DNA of 40,962 nucleotides from Rhodospirillales bacterium (GTDB lineage Bacteria; Pseudomonadota; Alphaproteobacteria; Rhodospirillales; Casp-alpha2): NCBI GenBank assembly GCA_021775095.1, contig JAJFII010000062.1, forward strand, positions 1 through 40,962, in the 5' to 3' direction. Under the pieces are notes generated by a model that saw only the letters and a program-made list of their open reading frames with translations, made no database searches and was not told where the DNA came from. Shown in pieces: positions 24,783 to 34,240 of this stretch. A program made the position numbers and the translations under genes. How positions within the stretch are numbered: the first letter of the stretch is position 1; each line of letters opens with the position of its first letter.

Positions 24783-25949
24783 CTACAGCCGGCCGGCCAT
24801 GGCGTCATCAAACATGGCCCGCATTTCCTTGGCACCTGCGGCAATGGGGTTTGTGCCCGCCGTTGGATCCTTCGCTGCCATTTCCGCTAATTCATCCAGG
24901 CGGTTTTCCTCGACCCCCAGCTCGACGGCGGTGTTTTTGATGTTAAAAATTGCCCTGAGCTGCAACACCCAGTCCATCACGGCGGTAAAACCGGAGCCGG
25001 GCAAGTCAAGAAAACGGGCAAGGGTCTGCATCCGGTCTTCTATGGCCAGACGATTGAAGTTCATAACATAGGGCAAAAACACCGCATTGGTCAGGCCGTG
25101 GTGGGTATCGTAGACGGCGCCCACCGGATGGCTTAGAGAATGCACGGCACCCAGGCCCTTTTGAAAGGCCGTTGCCCCCATGGCGGCGGCTGACATCATG
25201 TGCGAGCGGGCTTCAATGTCAGACCCATCCTTAACGGCCTTCGGCAGCCATTGGCGCACCAGGCGCATGCCCTCTAAGGCAATTCCTTCGGCCATGGGAT
25301 GATAACCGGGCGCGCAATAGGCCTCAAAACAATGGACCAGGGCATCCATGCCCGTATAGGCGGTCAGATGGGCCGGCAGACCGGTGACCAATTCTGGATC
25401 ACAGATCACAACGGCGGGCATCATGGTCGGATGAAAAATAACCTTTTTTGTGTGCGTATCTTCGTTGGCAATAACCGATGCCCGGCCAACTTCCGATCCC
25501 GTGCCTGATGTGGTGGGGACGGCGACGACCGGGGCAATGCCGGCGGTTTTGACCCGCGTCCAATTGTCACCGACGTCCTCAAAGTCCCAGATCGGGCCCT
25601 CCTGGCCCACCATCAGGGCAACCGCTTTCGCCGCATCGACACCACTGCCGCCGCCCCAGGCAATGACCCCGTCATGTCCGCCCTGTTTATAGGCGTTCAC
25701 GCCGTCGTCGACATTTTTGCCAACCGGGTTGGGTTTAACGTCTGAAAACAAACCGGTGGGCAATCCCTCGCGCCGGTTTGCCGCCAGCGCGTCAGCGATC
25801 ATCGGCAGCGCGGCGAGGCCCGGATCGGTAACCAGCAGCGGCCGTTTCATGCCCAGGCTTTTGCAAACCTCTCCAAGTTCTTTTATTCGGCCGGGACCAA
25901 ATCGAACGGTCGTTGGGTAATTCCAGTTGCCGGAAAGCGGGCTTGTCAT
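24783..25949 (-). CDS. Iron-containing alcohol dehydrogenase
   Basis: A 388-residue group III alcohol dehydrogenase. The NAD-binding motif is GGGSGVDAAKA near residue 99, followed by TTSGTGSE. Metal ligands are the Asp in VICDPEL, the His in DALVHCFEAY, and the two His of GAVHSLSHPVGAVYDTHHG, all present. It interconverts an alcohol and an aldehyde with NAD(H); the substrate is unknown. It is the third gene of an operon with the GS-like ligase and FecR-domain genes (26-base gap), so the alcohol may be connected to an amine pathway. Confidence 0.93.
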   Translation of the reverse strand: MTSPLSGNWNYPTTVRFGPGRIKELGEVCKSLGMKRPLLVTDPGLAALPMIADALAANRREGLPTGLFSDVKPNPVGKNVDDGVNAYKQGGHDGVIAWGGGSGVDAAKAVALMVGQEGPIWDFEDVGDNWTRVKTAGIAPVVAVPTTSGTGSEVGRASVIANEDTHTKKVIFHPTMMPAVVICDPELVTGLPAHLTAYTGMDALVHCFEAYCAPGYHPMAEGIALEGMRLVRQWLPKAVKDGSDIEARSHMMSAAAMGATAFQKGLGAVHSLSHPVGAVYDTHHGLTNAVFLPYVMNFNRLAIEDRMQTLARFLDLPGSGFTAVMDWVLQLRAIFNIKNTAVELGVEENRLDELAEMAAKDPTAGTNPIAAGAKEMRAMFDDAMAGRL

Positions 25950-25975
25950 TGGCGGGGCCTCTCTGCGATCGACGG

Positions 25976-26617
25976 TTAGTTAAAGGTAACCGTGGCCAGG
26001 GCCCGGTCGACTTTTTTCTGTTGCCATGCCTTAGGGGGCGTTGGTGCCACAGTGGCATTTTTAATCAATGTGCCGTCGCCTTTTACGGACAGGTCGACGC
26101 GGCCGCCTTTGGTTTCCACATAAACCCCCTTGCCATCCAATAAAGCAACTTCAAACTCGCCATCCAAGGAGCCCCCCCAAAAGGTCGTGCCGCGAATGCC
26201 GATGGTCGCCGTGTCGGTATGAACAAGGAAAGAGGCATCCGCCGTTTGCATCAATTTTCCACTGGTCACCTTGAAGGCTCCCTCCAGCAACCGCAGGACC
26301 GCGTTATTGCCACCCTGGTCGACAATGTATTCCTGGACGACAAAATGGGTGCGTTCGCCGAGTGTCAATTCAGCCCCATCGCTCATCACAATCTCAATAC
26401 GCGAGCCGCGACCGGTTGAAATGATGTCGCCCAATTGAATTTCGCTTCCTTCGCTGAGAACCCGGGGCAGGGCATCCTGCAGGGCGATGGCGGATTTTTG
26501 GATGCGGCTTACCTTGCCGACAATGTCAGTCGCCTCGGCGGCATACAGGCCCGTCGCCAGGGCCAGGCCCAAGGATGCCATTAAAACCAATAAATAATTT
26601 TTTGAGATGTTTCGCAT
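25976..26617 (-). CDS. Secreted FecR-domain protein
   Basis: A 213-residue protein with an N-terminal signal peptide (hydrophobic YLLVLMASLGLALATG, likely cleavage after GLYA), then a FecR beta domain from about residue 45 to 165 with the typical LGDIISTGRGSRIEI, MSDGAELTLGERTHFVV and ATIGIRGTTFW motifs. Here the domain is free-standing and exported, not part of a sigma-regulator. GAGGA precedes ATG 26617. It lies 11 bases after the GS-like gene and before the iron alcohol dehydrogenase, which is an odd mix of one exported and two cytoplasmic proteins. Confidence 0.85.
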   Translation of the reverse strand: MRNISKNYLLVLMASLGLALATGLYAAEATDIVGKVSRIQKSAIALQDALPRVLSEGSEIQLGDIISTGRGSRIEIVMSDGAELTLGERTHFVVQEYIVDQGGNNAVLRLLEGAFKVTSGKLMQTADASFLVHTDTATIGIRGTTFWGGSLDGEFEVALLDGKGVYVETKGGRVDLSVKGDGTLIKNATVAPTPPKAWQQKKVDRALATVTFN

Positions 26618-26628
26618 TACAGTCCTCA

Positions 26629-27996
26629 CTAGATGATTTCGAAATAACGTTCCATTTCCCAATCGGTAATCGCTCTCCGAAACTCACGTTCTTCCCATTC
26701 CCGTGTGGCAGCGAAATGATCGACAAAGGCATCTCCCATAAGCGCACGTGCGGGTTTAGACCCTTTTAGTTCCTGTGCCGCGTCCCAAAGTGTACGGGGC
26801 AACTGCAAACGTTTTGGAAACTTCTTTTCGTAGGCGTTGCCGACCACATGAAGTTCCGGTTCAATTTGGTTTTCAATACCCCATAAACCCGAACCAATGG
26901 CCGCTGCCAGGGCAAGGTAGGGGTTGGCGTCGGCTGCAGCAACTCGATATTCAATGCGTTGCGATTTTTCTGAGCCTGAGATACCGCGCAAGGCACAGGT
27001 GCGGTTGTCCATCCCCCAGCTGGCTTCGGTCGGTGCCCAGAACCCCGGAATTAATCGGGTATAAGAGTTAACGGTCGAGGCAATCATCGCCAGGGTTTCC
27101 GACATCAATTGCTGCTGACCACCGGCGAAGTGCCGCATTTGATCACTGATGTTGTCTGGTTTGGATGGATCGTGGAACACCGCGCTACCATCCTTGCGCC
27201 GCAGCGAGATGTGAATATGGCCGCTTTGTCCGGGCCAATCCGCTGACCACTTGGCCATGAAAGTCGCCATCAGGCCGCTTTTTTGTGCCATGATCTTGGC
27301 AAAGGTCTTAAACAGTGCGGCTTTGTCGGCGGCATTTAAGGCGCTGTCAACTTCAATGGCGGCTTCAAGCACACCCGGGCCGGTTTCTTCATGCAACCCT
27401 TCCAGGGCCATATCCATTTGTATGCAGCCGTCCAGTAAATCCTGGTACAGATCGGAATCGACCGTATTGCGGATAACTGAATATCCGAAAAAACCCGGCT
27501 GGATGGGTTTCATATTGCGGTAGTTTTTCTCCCGAACACTATGCGGGTTTTCCTCGAAAACAAAAAATTCGTACTCCATACCGGCAAAAACATCATACCC
27601 CATGGCGTCGGCCTTTTGGAGAATTCGGCGCAGGGTGCCGCGCGGACAAACGGCTTCGTGCGGGCCGATAAATTCTGCCAGAAAAAACAGCATGCCTTCT
27701 TCCCAGGCAATTTCCCGGCAGGTTTCCGGCAAGATCCGGACCATGGCGTCGGGATACCCCGTGTGCCAACCGGTAACTTGAACGTTGTCATAAAGTTGAT
27801 CGGCCGAATCCCAGCCAACAACAACATCGCAAAACCCAAATCCGTTTGTGAGGGCGGAAATGAATTTTTCCTTTTTTATGTATTTTCCACGCATGATGCC
27901 ATCAATATCAAAAATTCCGACCTTGACGTAGTTCAGGTTACGCTCTCCGATTATTTTTTCTGCGTCTGCCGCGGTTTTTACATCTCTTGCGTCCAT
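26629..27996 (-). CDS. Glutamine-synthetase-family ligase (PuuA-like gamma-glutamyl ligase)
   Basis: A 455-residue GS-family ligase. The beta-grasp N-terminus has FDIDGIMRGKYI. The catalytic barrel has GMEYEFFVFEE (metal-binding Glu), GPGVLEAAIEVDSALNAADK, GQSGHIHISL, SWGMDNRTCALRG and RIEYRVAAADANPYLALAA, so the ATP, metal and glutamate sites look intact. It lacks the C-terminal adenylylation region of housekeeping GlnA and resembles ligases that glutamylate amines (PuuA, ethanolamine or polyamine type). The substrate is unknown. GGGGAG lies before ATG 27996. It is the first gene of a minus-strand operon with fecR-like and alcohol dehydrogenase genes. Confidence 0.88.
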   Translation of the reverse strand: MDARDVKTAADAEKIIGERNLNYVKVGIFDIDGIMRGKYIKKEKFISALTNGFGFCDVVVGWDSADQLYDNVQVTGWHTGYPDAMVRILPETCREIAWEEGMLFFLAEFIGPHEAVCPRGTLRRILQKADAMGYDVFAGMEYEFFVFEENPHSVREKNYRNMKPIQPGFFGYSVIRNTVDSDLYQDLLDGCIQMDMALEGLHEETGPGVLEAAIEVDSALNAADKAALFKTFAKIMAQKSGLMATFMAKWSADWPGQSGHIHISLRRKDGSAVFHDPSKPDNISDQMRHFAGGQQQLMSETLAMIASTVNSYTRLIPGFWAPTEASWGMDNRTCALRGISGSEKSQRIEYRVAAADANPYLALAAAIGSGLWGIENQIEPELHVVGNAYEKKFPKRLQLPRTLWDAAQELKGSKPARALMGDAFVDHFAATREWEEREFRRAITDWEMERYFEII

Positions 27997-28030
27997 TTGG
28001 CGCTCCCCAATCGTTGGCTTGTGACTGCCC

Positions 28031-28086
28031 TATAGTGTCTATAAAAAAGCATTTCTCCAAGGGCAAATACAGTCTATTCCCTGTAT
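28031..28086. promoter_or_regulatory. Two small inverted repeats in the divergent GS-like / TPR-GT promoter region
   Basis: TATAG-TGT-CTATA (28031-28043) and ATACAG-8 bases-CTGTAT (28067-28086) are both perfect inverted repeats. They lie in the 164-base gap between two divergent genes. The second has the size and spacing of a dimeric repressor or activator site. The cognate regulator is unknown. Confidence 0.4.
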
Positions 28087-28160
28087 CAACGATGCCATTG
28101 GAAAGTTAAAAATGGATCCCGTAACTTTTATGTGGTCGCGCCATGGGTTAGCTTGATGGC

Positions 28161-29933
28161 ATGACAAACCGCGACAAATTCATCGAAAGCACACTGCAAA
28201 CGGCGATTGAGGCCCACCAACAGGGCCAGCTCGAGCTGGCAGAAAAGGGGTACAGGAAAATCCTGGCGTCATCGCCGGACCATGCCGATGCCCTGCATTT
28301 GACTGGCCTGTTGGCTTTTCAGCGCGGGGCTCTGATGGAGGCAAAAAACCTCATCAAAAAAGCCATCGGTCAAAACAATCAGATGGCTCTCTATTATGCC
28401 AATTTAGGGCGTGTCGAGATGGCCATGGAAAACCCTTCGGCAGCCATTGATGCCTGGAATTCCGCTTTGACGTTGAGTGATGACCGGGCCGATATTCATT
28501 CCGATATTGCTGGGGCCATGTTTAAAAACGGCCATTATGATGAGGCCATGCAGCAGGCCGATCAGGCATTAACAGATGATCCCACGCATGCCCTGGCCTT
28601 GCTCAACAAGGGGCTGTCCCTGGCCGCCCTCGACCAGGTGGATGCGGCGATTATTGAGCTCGAAAAAGCATCATCAGCGCAACCGGAAAACATCGATATT
28701 TGGACTCAGTTGGGCCATTTGCACCAAACACAAAACAACGGACAGCGGGCCGAATCCTGTTACACAAAAGCCGTGCAAGTTAATCCACACCATGTTGAGA
28801 GCCTCAATGACCTGGGCAATTTGTACTGTGACCAATTGCGGTTTGATGAAGCCATACAGATTTACCGGAAAGCCCTGACTGTGGACTCCAAGCAAAGCGA
28901 TATTCATTCCAATCTGGGGGTGGCACAACAGGAACGGGGCGACAGTAAAAAGGCGATTGTCGCGTACCGACAAGCGATTCGCATTGATCCGGAAAATGCC
29001 GAGGCCCACCGCAACCTGGGTATGGCCCTGTTGCAGGAAGGGGACTTTGCCGAGGGGTGGGCCGAATATGAGTGGCGCTGGCAAACGGCGCATTTTAAAC
29101 CCCTGGTCCGCCCCTGGGCGCAACCGCGTTGGCAGGGTCAGGATGCCGGCGGCAAAACCCTGTTGATCCGTTGTGAACAGGGTTTTGGCGATTGCCTGCA
29201 ATTTGCTCGGTACTTTGCCATGGCGGCGCAAAAGGTCAGCCGATTGATCGTCGCAGCGCCCCAGGAACTGGCCGCACTTTTTGCCCGGATCGATGGGGTG
29301 GATGAGGTTCTTGTCGCCGGTAATCCCCAGTCCGGGTTCGACCTGCAGATACCGCTTATGAGCCTGCCCCATGTCTTTCGGACGACCCTTACGACGGTCC
29401 CTAACACGGTGCCTTACCTGTCGCCGGATCCAGATAAATCGGCCCGGTGGCAGAGCCGGTTGAACAAAAAACCCGGTCAGAAACTGGTCGGACTCGCCTG
29501 GCGGGGCAGTGGTGCCCATCATCGCAATGCAATTAGATCTCCGGGGCTGGATGCCTTTGGCCGTTTGTTTGAGGCCGACCCTGGCTTACGTTTGATATCC
29601 TTGCAAAAAGATGTTGGGCCGGAAGATCGAAACCGTTTGGCAGGGAACAGGCGGATCGAAGAATACACGTCTGAGCTGACGTCCTTTGATGAGACGGCGG
29701 CTTTGATTTCGCTGCTGGATCAGGTTGTGGCACCAGATACGGCGGTCGCACATCTGGCGGGCGGGCTCGGCGTGCCAACGATCCTTGTCCTGCCTGTGGT
29801 TTCCGAATGGCGATGGTTGCGGCGGCGAAGCGACAGCCCGTGGTATCCGAACACCCAACTCGCCCGTCAACAAACCCAGGGCGACTGGGTCTCCTGCATG
29901 GATTTTATCATGCAACACCTGGTCGGCCGCTAA
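28161..29933 (+). CDS. TPR-repeat protein with C-terminal GT-B glycosyltransferase-like domain
   Basis: A 590-residue protein with about eight tetratricopeptide repeats (residues 15-300, e.g. AEAHRNLGMALLQEGDFAEG) and a C-terminal domain of about 270 residues that begins WPRW-like (RPWAQPRWQGQDAGGKTLLIR). It ends with a Rossmann-type segment VVAPDTAVAHLAGGLGVPT like that of GT9/heptosyltransferase or OGT-like enzymes. In marine alphaproteobacteria such proteins modify flagellin or surface glycans. No lipopolysaccharide genes are adjacent. The start ATG 28161 follows GCTTGATGGC with a weak ribosome binding site. Confidence 0.85.
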   Translation: MTNRDKFIESTLQTAIEAHQQGQLELAEKGYRKILASSPDHADALHLTGLLAFQRGALMEAKNLIKKAIGQNNQMALYYANLGRVEMAMENPSAAIDAWNSALTLSDDRADIHSDIAGAMFKNGHYDEAMQQADQALTDDPTHALALLNKGLSLAALDQVDAAIIELEKASSAQPENIDIWTQLGHLHQTQNNGQRAESCYTKAVQVNPHHVESLNDLGNLYCDQLRFDEAIQIYRKALTVDSKQSDIHSNLGVAQQERGDSKKAIVAYRQAIRIDPENAEAHRNLGMALLQEGDFAEGWAEYEWRWQTAHFKPLVRPWAQPRWQGQDAGGKTLLIRCEQGFGDCLQFARYFAMAAQKVSRLIVAAPQELAALFARIDGVDEVLVAGNPQSGFDLQIPLMSLPHVFRTTLTTVPNTVPYLSPDPDKSARWQSRLNKKPGQKLVGLAWRGSGAHHRNAIRSPGLDAFGRLFEADPGLRLISLQKDVGPEDRNRLAGNRRIEEYTSELTSFDETAALISLLDQVVAPDTAVAHLAGGLGVPTILVLPVVSEWRWLRRRSDSPWYPNTQLARQQTQGDWVSCMDFIMQHLVGR

Positions 29934-29997
29934 GATGTTATACCAAAGAGTAGGGATAATTACCGATAGAGACCGTCCATGCTAAAAGTCAGGGCGC

Positions 29998-30039
29998 AAA
30001 AAAAACCCGCCGCCTGAACGGCCAAGCGACAGGTTTTTT
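29998..30039. terminator. Bidirectional rho-independent terminator
   Basis: An A-run then CC (29998-30007) mirrors GG then T-run (30032-30039), enclosing an inner GCCG/CGGC stem (30009-30012 with 30019-30022). It stands between the convergent TPR-glycosyltransferase (+) and phnY (-) genes and would end transcription from both sides. Confidence 0.7.
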
Positions 30040-30073
30040 AACAGATTGGAAACCCGTTTAACTGGCGCTCCTA

Positions 30074-31510
30074 TTAACCCCAGGGCAGGGAGAAGGTTTT
30101 GACGTTGGTGTAACTTTTCATGGCTTCAACCACACCTTCCTTGTAGCCTAGGCCGGAATCCTTGATCCCGCCAAAGGGTGACATTTCCGTCCGGTAACCG
30201 GGAACTTCCCAGACGTTGACCGTACCGGTGCGCAGTTCCTGGATCAATCGGTTGATGGTTTTCCAATTGTCCGTAGCCACCCCGGATGACAGACCGAAGG
30301 CGGTGGAGTTGGCGATGCGAATAATGTCGTCAAGATCGGTGCAACGGATAATCGGAATAACCGGGCCAAAGGTTTCTTCGCGGACCAGTTCACAATCAAA
30401 GGGAACCTTATCGACGACGGTCGGTGGGTAAACCGCACCTTGCCGGTTATTGCCATGCAAAAGTTCGGCACCTAAGGATACGGCATCGATAACCCGGGCC
30501 TCGAACAGTTTGGCGGCGTCTTCGCTGACCACCGTACCAATATCGGTGTTGGGGTCCATGGGATCGCCATAGGTGAGGGCCTTGGCTTTTTCGACGACCA
30601 AAGTGGCAAATTCGTCGGCAATGCTGTCCATACACAAGATGCGTTTGACCGCCGTGCAGCGCTGGCCGGAATTTTTCGTTGCCCCGGCGACGGCCATGGC
30701 GGCGGCTTTATCCAGATCCGCATCTTCCATGATGATGAACGGTGCATTGCCGCCCAATTCCAATACGGTGCGTCGGTAACCCGCCGTCTCGGCGATGTAT
30801 TTACCGGCCGGGACGCCGCCGGTGAAGGTAACCAGGGCGGCGTGTTTATTGGTGATCATTTCGTCGCCGAAATCGCCGGGAACACCGGTGACCACCTGTA
30901 GCATTTCCGGCGGCAGGCCGGCCTCGTAGAGGATATCGGCGAGAATGATTGCCGTAAACGGGGTGACCTCGGCCGGTTTCAGGACCATGCAGTTGTTGGT
31001 GGCGACAGACGGGGCGATTTTATGGGCGACCATATTCAAGGGGTGGTTGGAGGGCGTAATGGCACTTATTGCCGTCAACGGTTCCCGAGTCGTGAAAATT
31101 CGGCGTTTTTGGCCATGCGGCGTCAGGTCACAGGAAAACGCTTCGCCGTCATCGAGGATACAGAGCTGACCGCACAGCGTGAACACGTCGAAGGATCGTC
31201 CACACTCGTACAGCGAATCCTTTTTCGAAATGCCAAGCTCGGCGGTGATCACATCGGAGATTTCGTCCTTGCGCGAGAGGATGATTTCCGCCGTGCGGAT
31301 AAGAATCTGTTGGCGTTCGTATCGGCTCAGCGTCGGTTGGTAATTGGCAGCAATCTCAAACGCTTGTTTGACATGTTCGCGGGTGCCGCGGGGGATGGTC
31401 CCGATGAGGCTGCCGTTATAGGGGTTAAAAACCTCAATACGATCGGTGGTATCAACTTTTTTGCCGCCGATCCGCATGGCATCGTGGCGAAGGTTGGAAG
31501 AGGCATCCAT
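30074..31510 (-). CDS. phnY: Phosphonoacetaldehyde dehydrogenase PhnY
   Basis: A 478-residue NAD-dependent aldehyde dehydrogenase. Catalytic Cys is C285 in [11 protein letters not shown] and the general-base Glu is E251 in LELGGN. The block [20 protein letters not shown] and [15 protein letters not shown] is characteristic of the phosphonoacetaldehyde dehydrogenase group. It oxidises phosphonoacetaldehyde, made by PhnW, to phosphonoacetate, the PhnA substrate. AAGGACC lies before ATG 31510. It is downstream of phnW and phnA in a tight minus-strand operon (22-base gap), which strongly supports the assignment. Confidence 0.93.
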   Translation of the reverse strand: MDASSNLRHDAMRIGGKKVDTTDRIEVFNPYNGSLIGTIPRGTREHVKQAFEIAANYQPTLSRYERQQILIRTAEIILSRKDEISDVITAELGISKKDSLYECGRSFDVFTLCGQLCILDDGEAFSCDLTPHGQKRRIFTTREPLTAISAITPSNHPLNMVAHKIAPSVATNNCMVLKPAEVTPFTAIILADILYEAGLPPEMLQVVTGVPGDFGDEMITNKHAALVTFTGGVPAGKYIAETAGYRRTVLELGGNAPFIIMEDADLDKAAAMAVAGATKNSGQRCTAVKRILCMDSIADEFATLVVEKAKALTYGDPMDPNTDIGTVVSEDAAKLFEARVIDAVSLGAELLHGNNRQGAVYPPTVVDKVPFDCELVREETFGPVIPIIRCTDLDDIIRIANSTAFGLSSGVATDNWKTINRLIQELRTGTVNVWEVPGYRTEMSPFGGIKDSGLGYKEGVVEAMKSYTNVKTFSLPWG

Positions 31511-31532
31511 GGGTTTGGTCCTTAATATCTGC

Positions 31533-32780
31533 TCAGGCCGCGTTATTGAGGGCGACGCTGAAAATGTCGAAATTTCGTAACTGTTGGTTGGCCGGCAGTC
31601 CGCTCACCGGGCGATTGACGATCAGCGGGACGTTTTGCGTGGAAAGCCCGCCGTGCGACCGTAAGGGGTCGGTTAATCCACTGAGGTCGTGTTTGTCCGG
31701 TTGACTGCCAACAGCTTTGTTTGCCGTCGCAATAATGACAATATCGCCGACCCGGTCATTGGGCAGCAAATAACGGCTGCAGGCCTCGGCATTGGTCAGG
31801 GCCAGTTCAATACCTTCAATGGCCTGAAGATCGGCGCAGACTTTAGTTATGTCTGTGCCGGCAGGCAGGTAGGCGGTTGCATAGCCGCCCAGGGCACCAT
31901 GGTGAACCACATAGGGGTCGGTGATTGGTAAAATCACCCGCGCCGCGCCGGTCCCCAATATGTCATCCATTATCGGCTGCAAATAAACCACGTCGGGTTC
32001 ACCCGCCGCATTGTGCATATCGGCCATGCCATGGTCAGCGGTCAGGGCGATGGTTGCTCCCAAGGCGTCGAGTTGGGCCCAATATCCGTCCATCATGGCA
32101 TAAAAATCATTGGCAACGGCGGAGCCGGGCGCGTGTTTGTGTTGGATGTAGTCGGTGGTCGACAGATACATCAGGTCCGGTTTGTCCCGTTTCATCAATT
32201 TGACGCCGGCATCAAAGATAAACTCGCTCAACGCGGCCGAATAGACCGATGGGATCGGACGCCCGACCAGGGCCTGGGCATTGTCTATTCCATGTTCGGC
32301 GACACGGGTTTCGTCGGCTTTTTCGGAGGAAAAACACATGGCCCGCCCGCTGGAATAATCCAACCCATGGCCCAATAATTTACGCAGTTTATCCTTGGCC
32401 GTGACAATGGTGATTTTAGCACCGGCATCAAAAAACGCCTTGAAGATGGTGCCGGCCCGCAACAGTTTTGGGTCATTCATCATGACTTCTGCATCGGCCT
32501 GGGTGTCGTAAAAAAAGTTTCCGCAGATGCCGTGAACCGACGGCGGTGCACCGGTAACAATGGACAGGTTGTTGGGATTGGTGAATGCCGGGACAATACA
32601 ATGGGCCCGCAAATCGGCACCGGTTTTAACGATCCCTGCCGTATAAGGCATGCGCCCGGCCTTGATCGCCTGTTCAATGTAGGCCGGTTCAGAACCATCA
32701 ATACAAACAACAACGACCGGTTTGGTTGGCCAGGCGTAGGTTCGACCATTGACGTGAACAGGTGATTTCTCTGCAGACAT
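31533..32780 (-). CDS. phnA: Phosphonoacetate hydrolase PhnA
   Basis: A 415-residue alkaline-phosphatase-superfamily hydrolase that cuts phosphonoacetate into acetate and phosphate. Two-zinc site residues are visible: D28 (CIDGSEP), nucleophile T67 (FTNPNN), D210 and H214 ([10 protein letters not shown]), D249/H250 (TADHGM) and H376 (RSHGGLS), spaced as in the characterised Sinorhizobium enzyme. The start ATG 32780 begins [12 protein letters not shown]; an upstream frame extension lacks similarity. It is between phnW (34-base gap) and phnY. The protein is cytoplasmic, since no signal peptide is seen. Confidence 0.95.
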   Translation of the reverse strand: MSAEKSPVHVNGRTYAWPTKPVVVVCIDGSEPAYIEQAIKAGRMPYTAGIVKTGADLRAHCIVPAFTNPNNLSIVTGAPPSVHGICGNFFYDTQADAEVMMNDPKLLRAGTIFKAFFDAGAKITIVTAKDKLRKLLGHGLDYSSGRAMCFSSEKADETRVAEHGIDNAQALVGRPIPSVYSAALSEFIFDAGVKLMKRDKPDLMYLSTTDYIQHKHAPGSAVANDFYAMMDGYWAQLDALGATIALTADHGMADMHNAAGEPDVVYLQPIMDDILGTGAARVILPITDPYVVHHGALGGYATAYLPAGTDITKVCADLQAIEGIELALTNAEACSRYLLPNDRVGDIVIIATANKAVGSQPDKHDLSGLTDPLRSHGGLSTQNVPLIVNRPVSGLPANQQLRNFDIFSVALNNAA

Positions 32781-32814
32781 AATTTGTTTCCAGTTTCTCT
32801 TTTTGTTTGCTTGG

Positions 32815-33945
32815 TTAAGCAGCTTTGGCGGCACCGTTGGCCACGCCCATGTGGTCGATGGTTGCGCGGATGGCTTTTAAAGCGGCACTCATTTCCGGTT
32901 CGCCCAAGGCCCCGATACAACCAATACGAAAAGACGGAGCGACGGTGAGTTTGCCCGGATAGATAATAAATCCCTTATCCTTTAACTGGTCGTAAAAGGA
33001 CTGAAATTCAAAGGCCGGGTCGGCAGGCATTTTGAAAGTCACAATAATTGGTGCCTGCAGCGGGTCGGGGAGCAATGTCTCGAAACCCATTTCCCGCATC
33101 CCATCGACCAGAATTTTACGATTATTGGAATACCGATGGTTACGCCCGGCAACGCCGCCAGCCTCAATAAATTGGCTTATGGCTTCGTCAAAGGCGACAA
33201 TCACATGGGTGGGCGGTGTGAAACGCCATTGGTCGGTTTTTTCCATGGCGACCCACTGCTCATACATATCGAGGCTAAGGGAATGGGCGTTGCCCTGGCA
33301 GGTTTCCAGGGCGGTTTGGCGGATTAATGCGAAGCCCATACCCGGCACACCTTCCAGGCATTTGTTGGATGACGCCATAACGGCGTCAAATTGCAGGGTT
33401 TTTGCGCTCAGGGGGATGGCACCAAAGGCGCTCATGGCGTCGATGATCAAACGGCGGCCCTGGCGGGCGACGACATCGGCCACCGCTTCAAGGGGATTGA
33501 TAATGCCCGACGTGGTTTCGCAATGGACAACAAGCACGTGGCTAATGGCCGGATCGGCAATCAAAGTGGATTGCAATTTCTTGATATCCGGTTGGGTATC
33601 CTCCGGTGTTTCATGCATCAGATAATCACGGCCCAGGTAGTCGATCATTTTTGCCATCCGCTGACCATAGGCCCCATTTACCAACAACAGCGCCTTGCCA
33701 TCACGCGGCAATAAGGTGGCAATGGTCGCTTCGACAACAAAGGTACCGCTGCCCTGCAGAGGCACACAGACATGGTGTTCCTCGGCATCGGCAATCGCCA
33801 GAAGTTGAGCCCGCATGCGGCGGTTGGTTTCAATGAAGTTTGCATCACGCGAACCCCAATCATGAAGCATGGCTTGTTTGGTGCGTAGGGATGTGGTCAG
33901 GGGACCTGGAGTCAAAAGCCACGGGTCTTGGGTGTTTGTTGTCAT
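32815..33945 (-). CDS. phnW: 2-aminoethylphosphonate:pyruvate transaminase PhnW
   Basis: A 376-residue fold type I PLP enzyme that moves the amino group of AEP to pyruvate, giving phosphonoacetaldehyde and alanine. The N-terminal LLTPGPLTTS and RTKQAMLHDWGSRD are typical of PhnW; the PLP lysine is K195 in ASSNKCLEGVPG, and the pyridine-N Asp is D169 in IDAMSAFG. The start ATG 33945 fits the family; upstream codons are not conserved in type. It is the first gene of the phnW-phnA-phnY operon. A sigma-70-like promoter with overlapping direct repeats lies 32 bases upstream of the start. Confidence 0.96.
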   Translation of the reverse strand: MTTNTQDPWLLTPGPLTTSLRTKQAMLHDWGSRDANFIETNRRMRAQLLAIADAEEHHVCVPLQGSGTFVVEATIATLLPRDGKALLLVNGAYGQRMAKMIDYLGRDYLMHETPEDTQPDIKKLQSTLIADPAISHVLVVHCETTSGIINPLEAVADVVARQGRRLIIDAMSAFGAIPLSAKTLQFDAVMASSNKCLEGVPGMGFALIRQTALETCQGNAHSLSLDMYEQWVAMEKTDQWRFTPPTHVIVAFDEAISQFIEAGGVAGRNHRYSNNRKILVDGMREMGFETLLPDPLQAPIIVTFKMPADPAFEFQSFYDQLKDKGFIIYPGKLTVAPSFRIGCIGALGEPEMSAALKAIRATIDHMGVANGAAKAA

Positions 33946-33976
33946 GGGGTGCCGGTTCCGATGGGGTAAAAAATGT

Positions 33977-34005
33977 ATTTTAAAGTATCGGTCAAAAACG
34001 GTCAA
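33977..34005 (-). promoter_or_regulatory. Predicted phnW promoter with overlapping TTGACCG direct repeats
   Basis: On the minus strand, -35 TTGACC (34000-34005) and -10 TAAAAT (33977-33982) are separated by 17 bases. The -35 lies in one of two TTGACCG repeats that start 10 bases apart (34005-33999 and 33995-33989). The second lies in the spacer, where a bound protein would sit on one face of the helix and compete with or position RNA polymerase. Confidence 0.6.
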
Positions 34006-34240
34006 TAATCAACATATAAACACATTTGTTTCCAAAAATAACCAGTTCCGTCGCTCAAATACGACCTGTTTTGACGCTCTCGCCCACACCGCCAAGGCAT
34101 TCAGGTCTTTTATGATTACCGCAATTTTGAAATTATTATTCTCTTTGCCCAGAAGTGCACGAAATGGCCTATAATCGGATAATGGGAATCGTGATCGGTT
34201 GATCAAGAAAAACCTCGCAAATGAATCGGAGTCATAAAAG

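Noticed and set aside
28674-29522. A 282-codon frame antisense to the TPR-glycosyltransferase
   Set aside because: It lacks domain motifs and a ribosome binding site, and overlaps a clearly coding gene.
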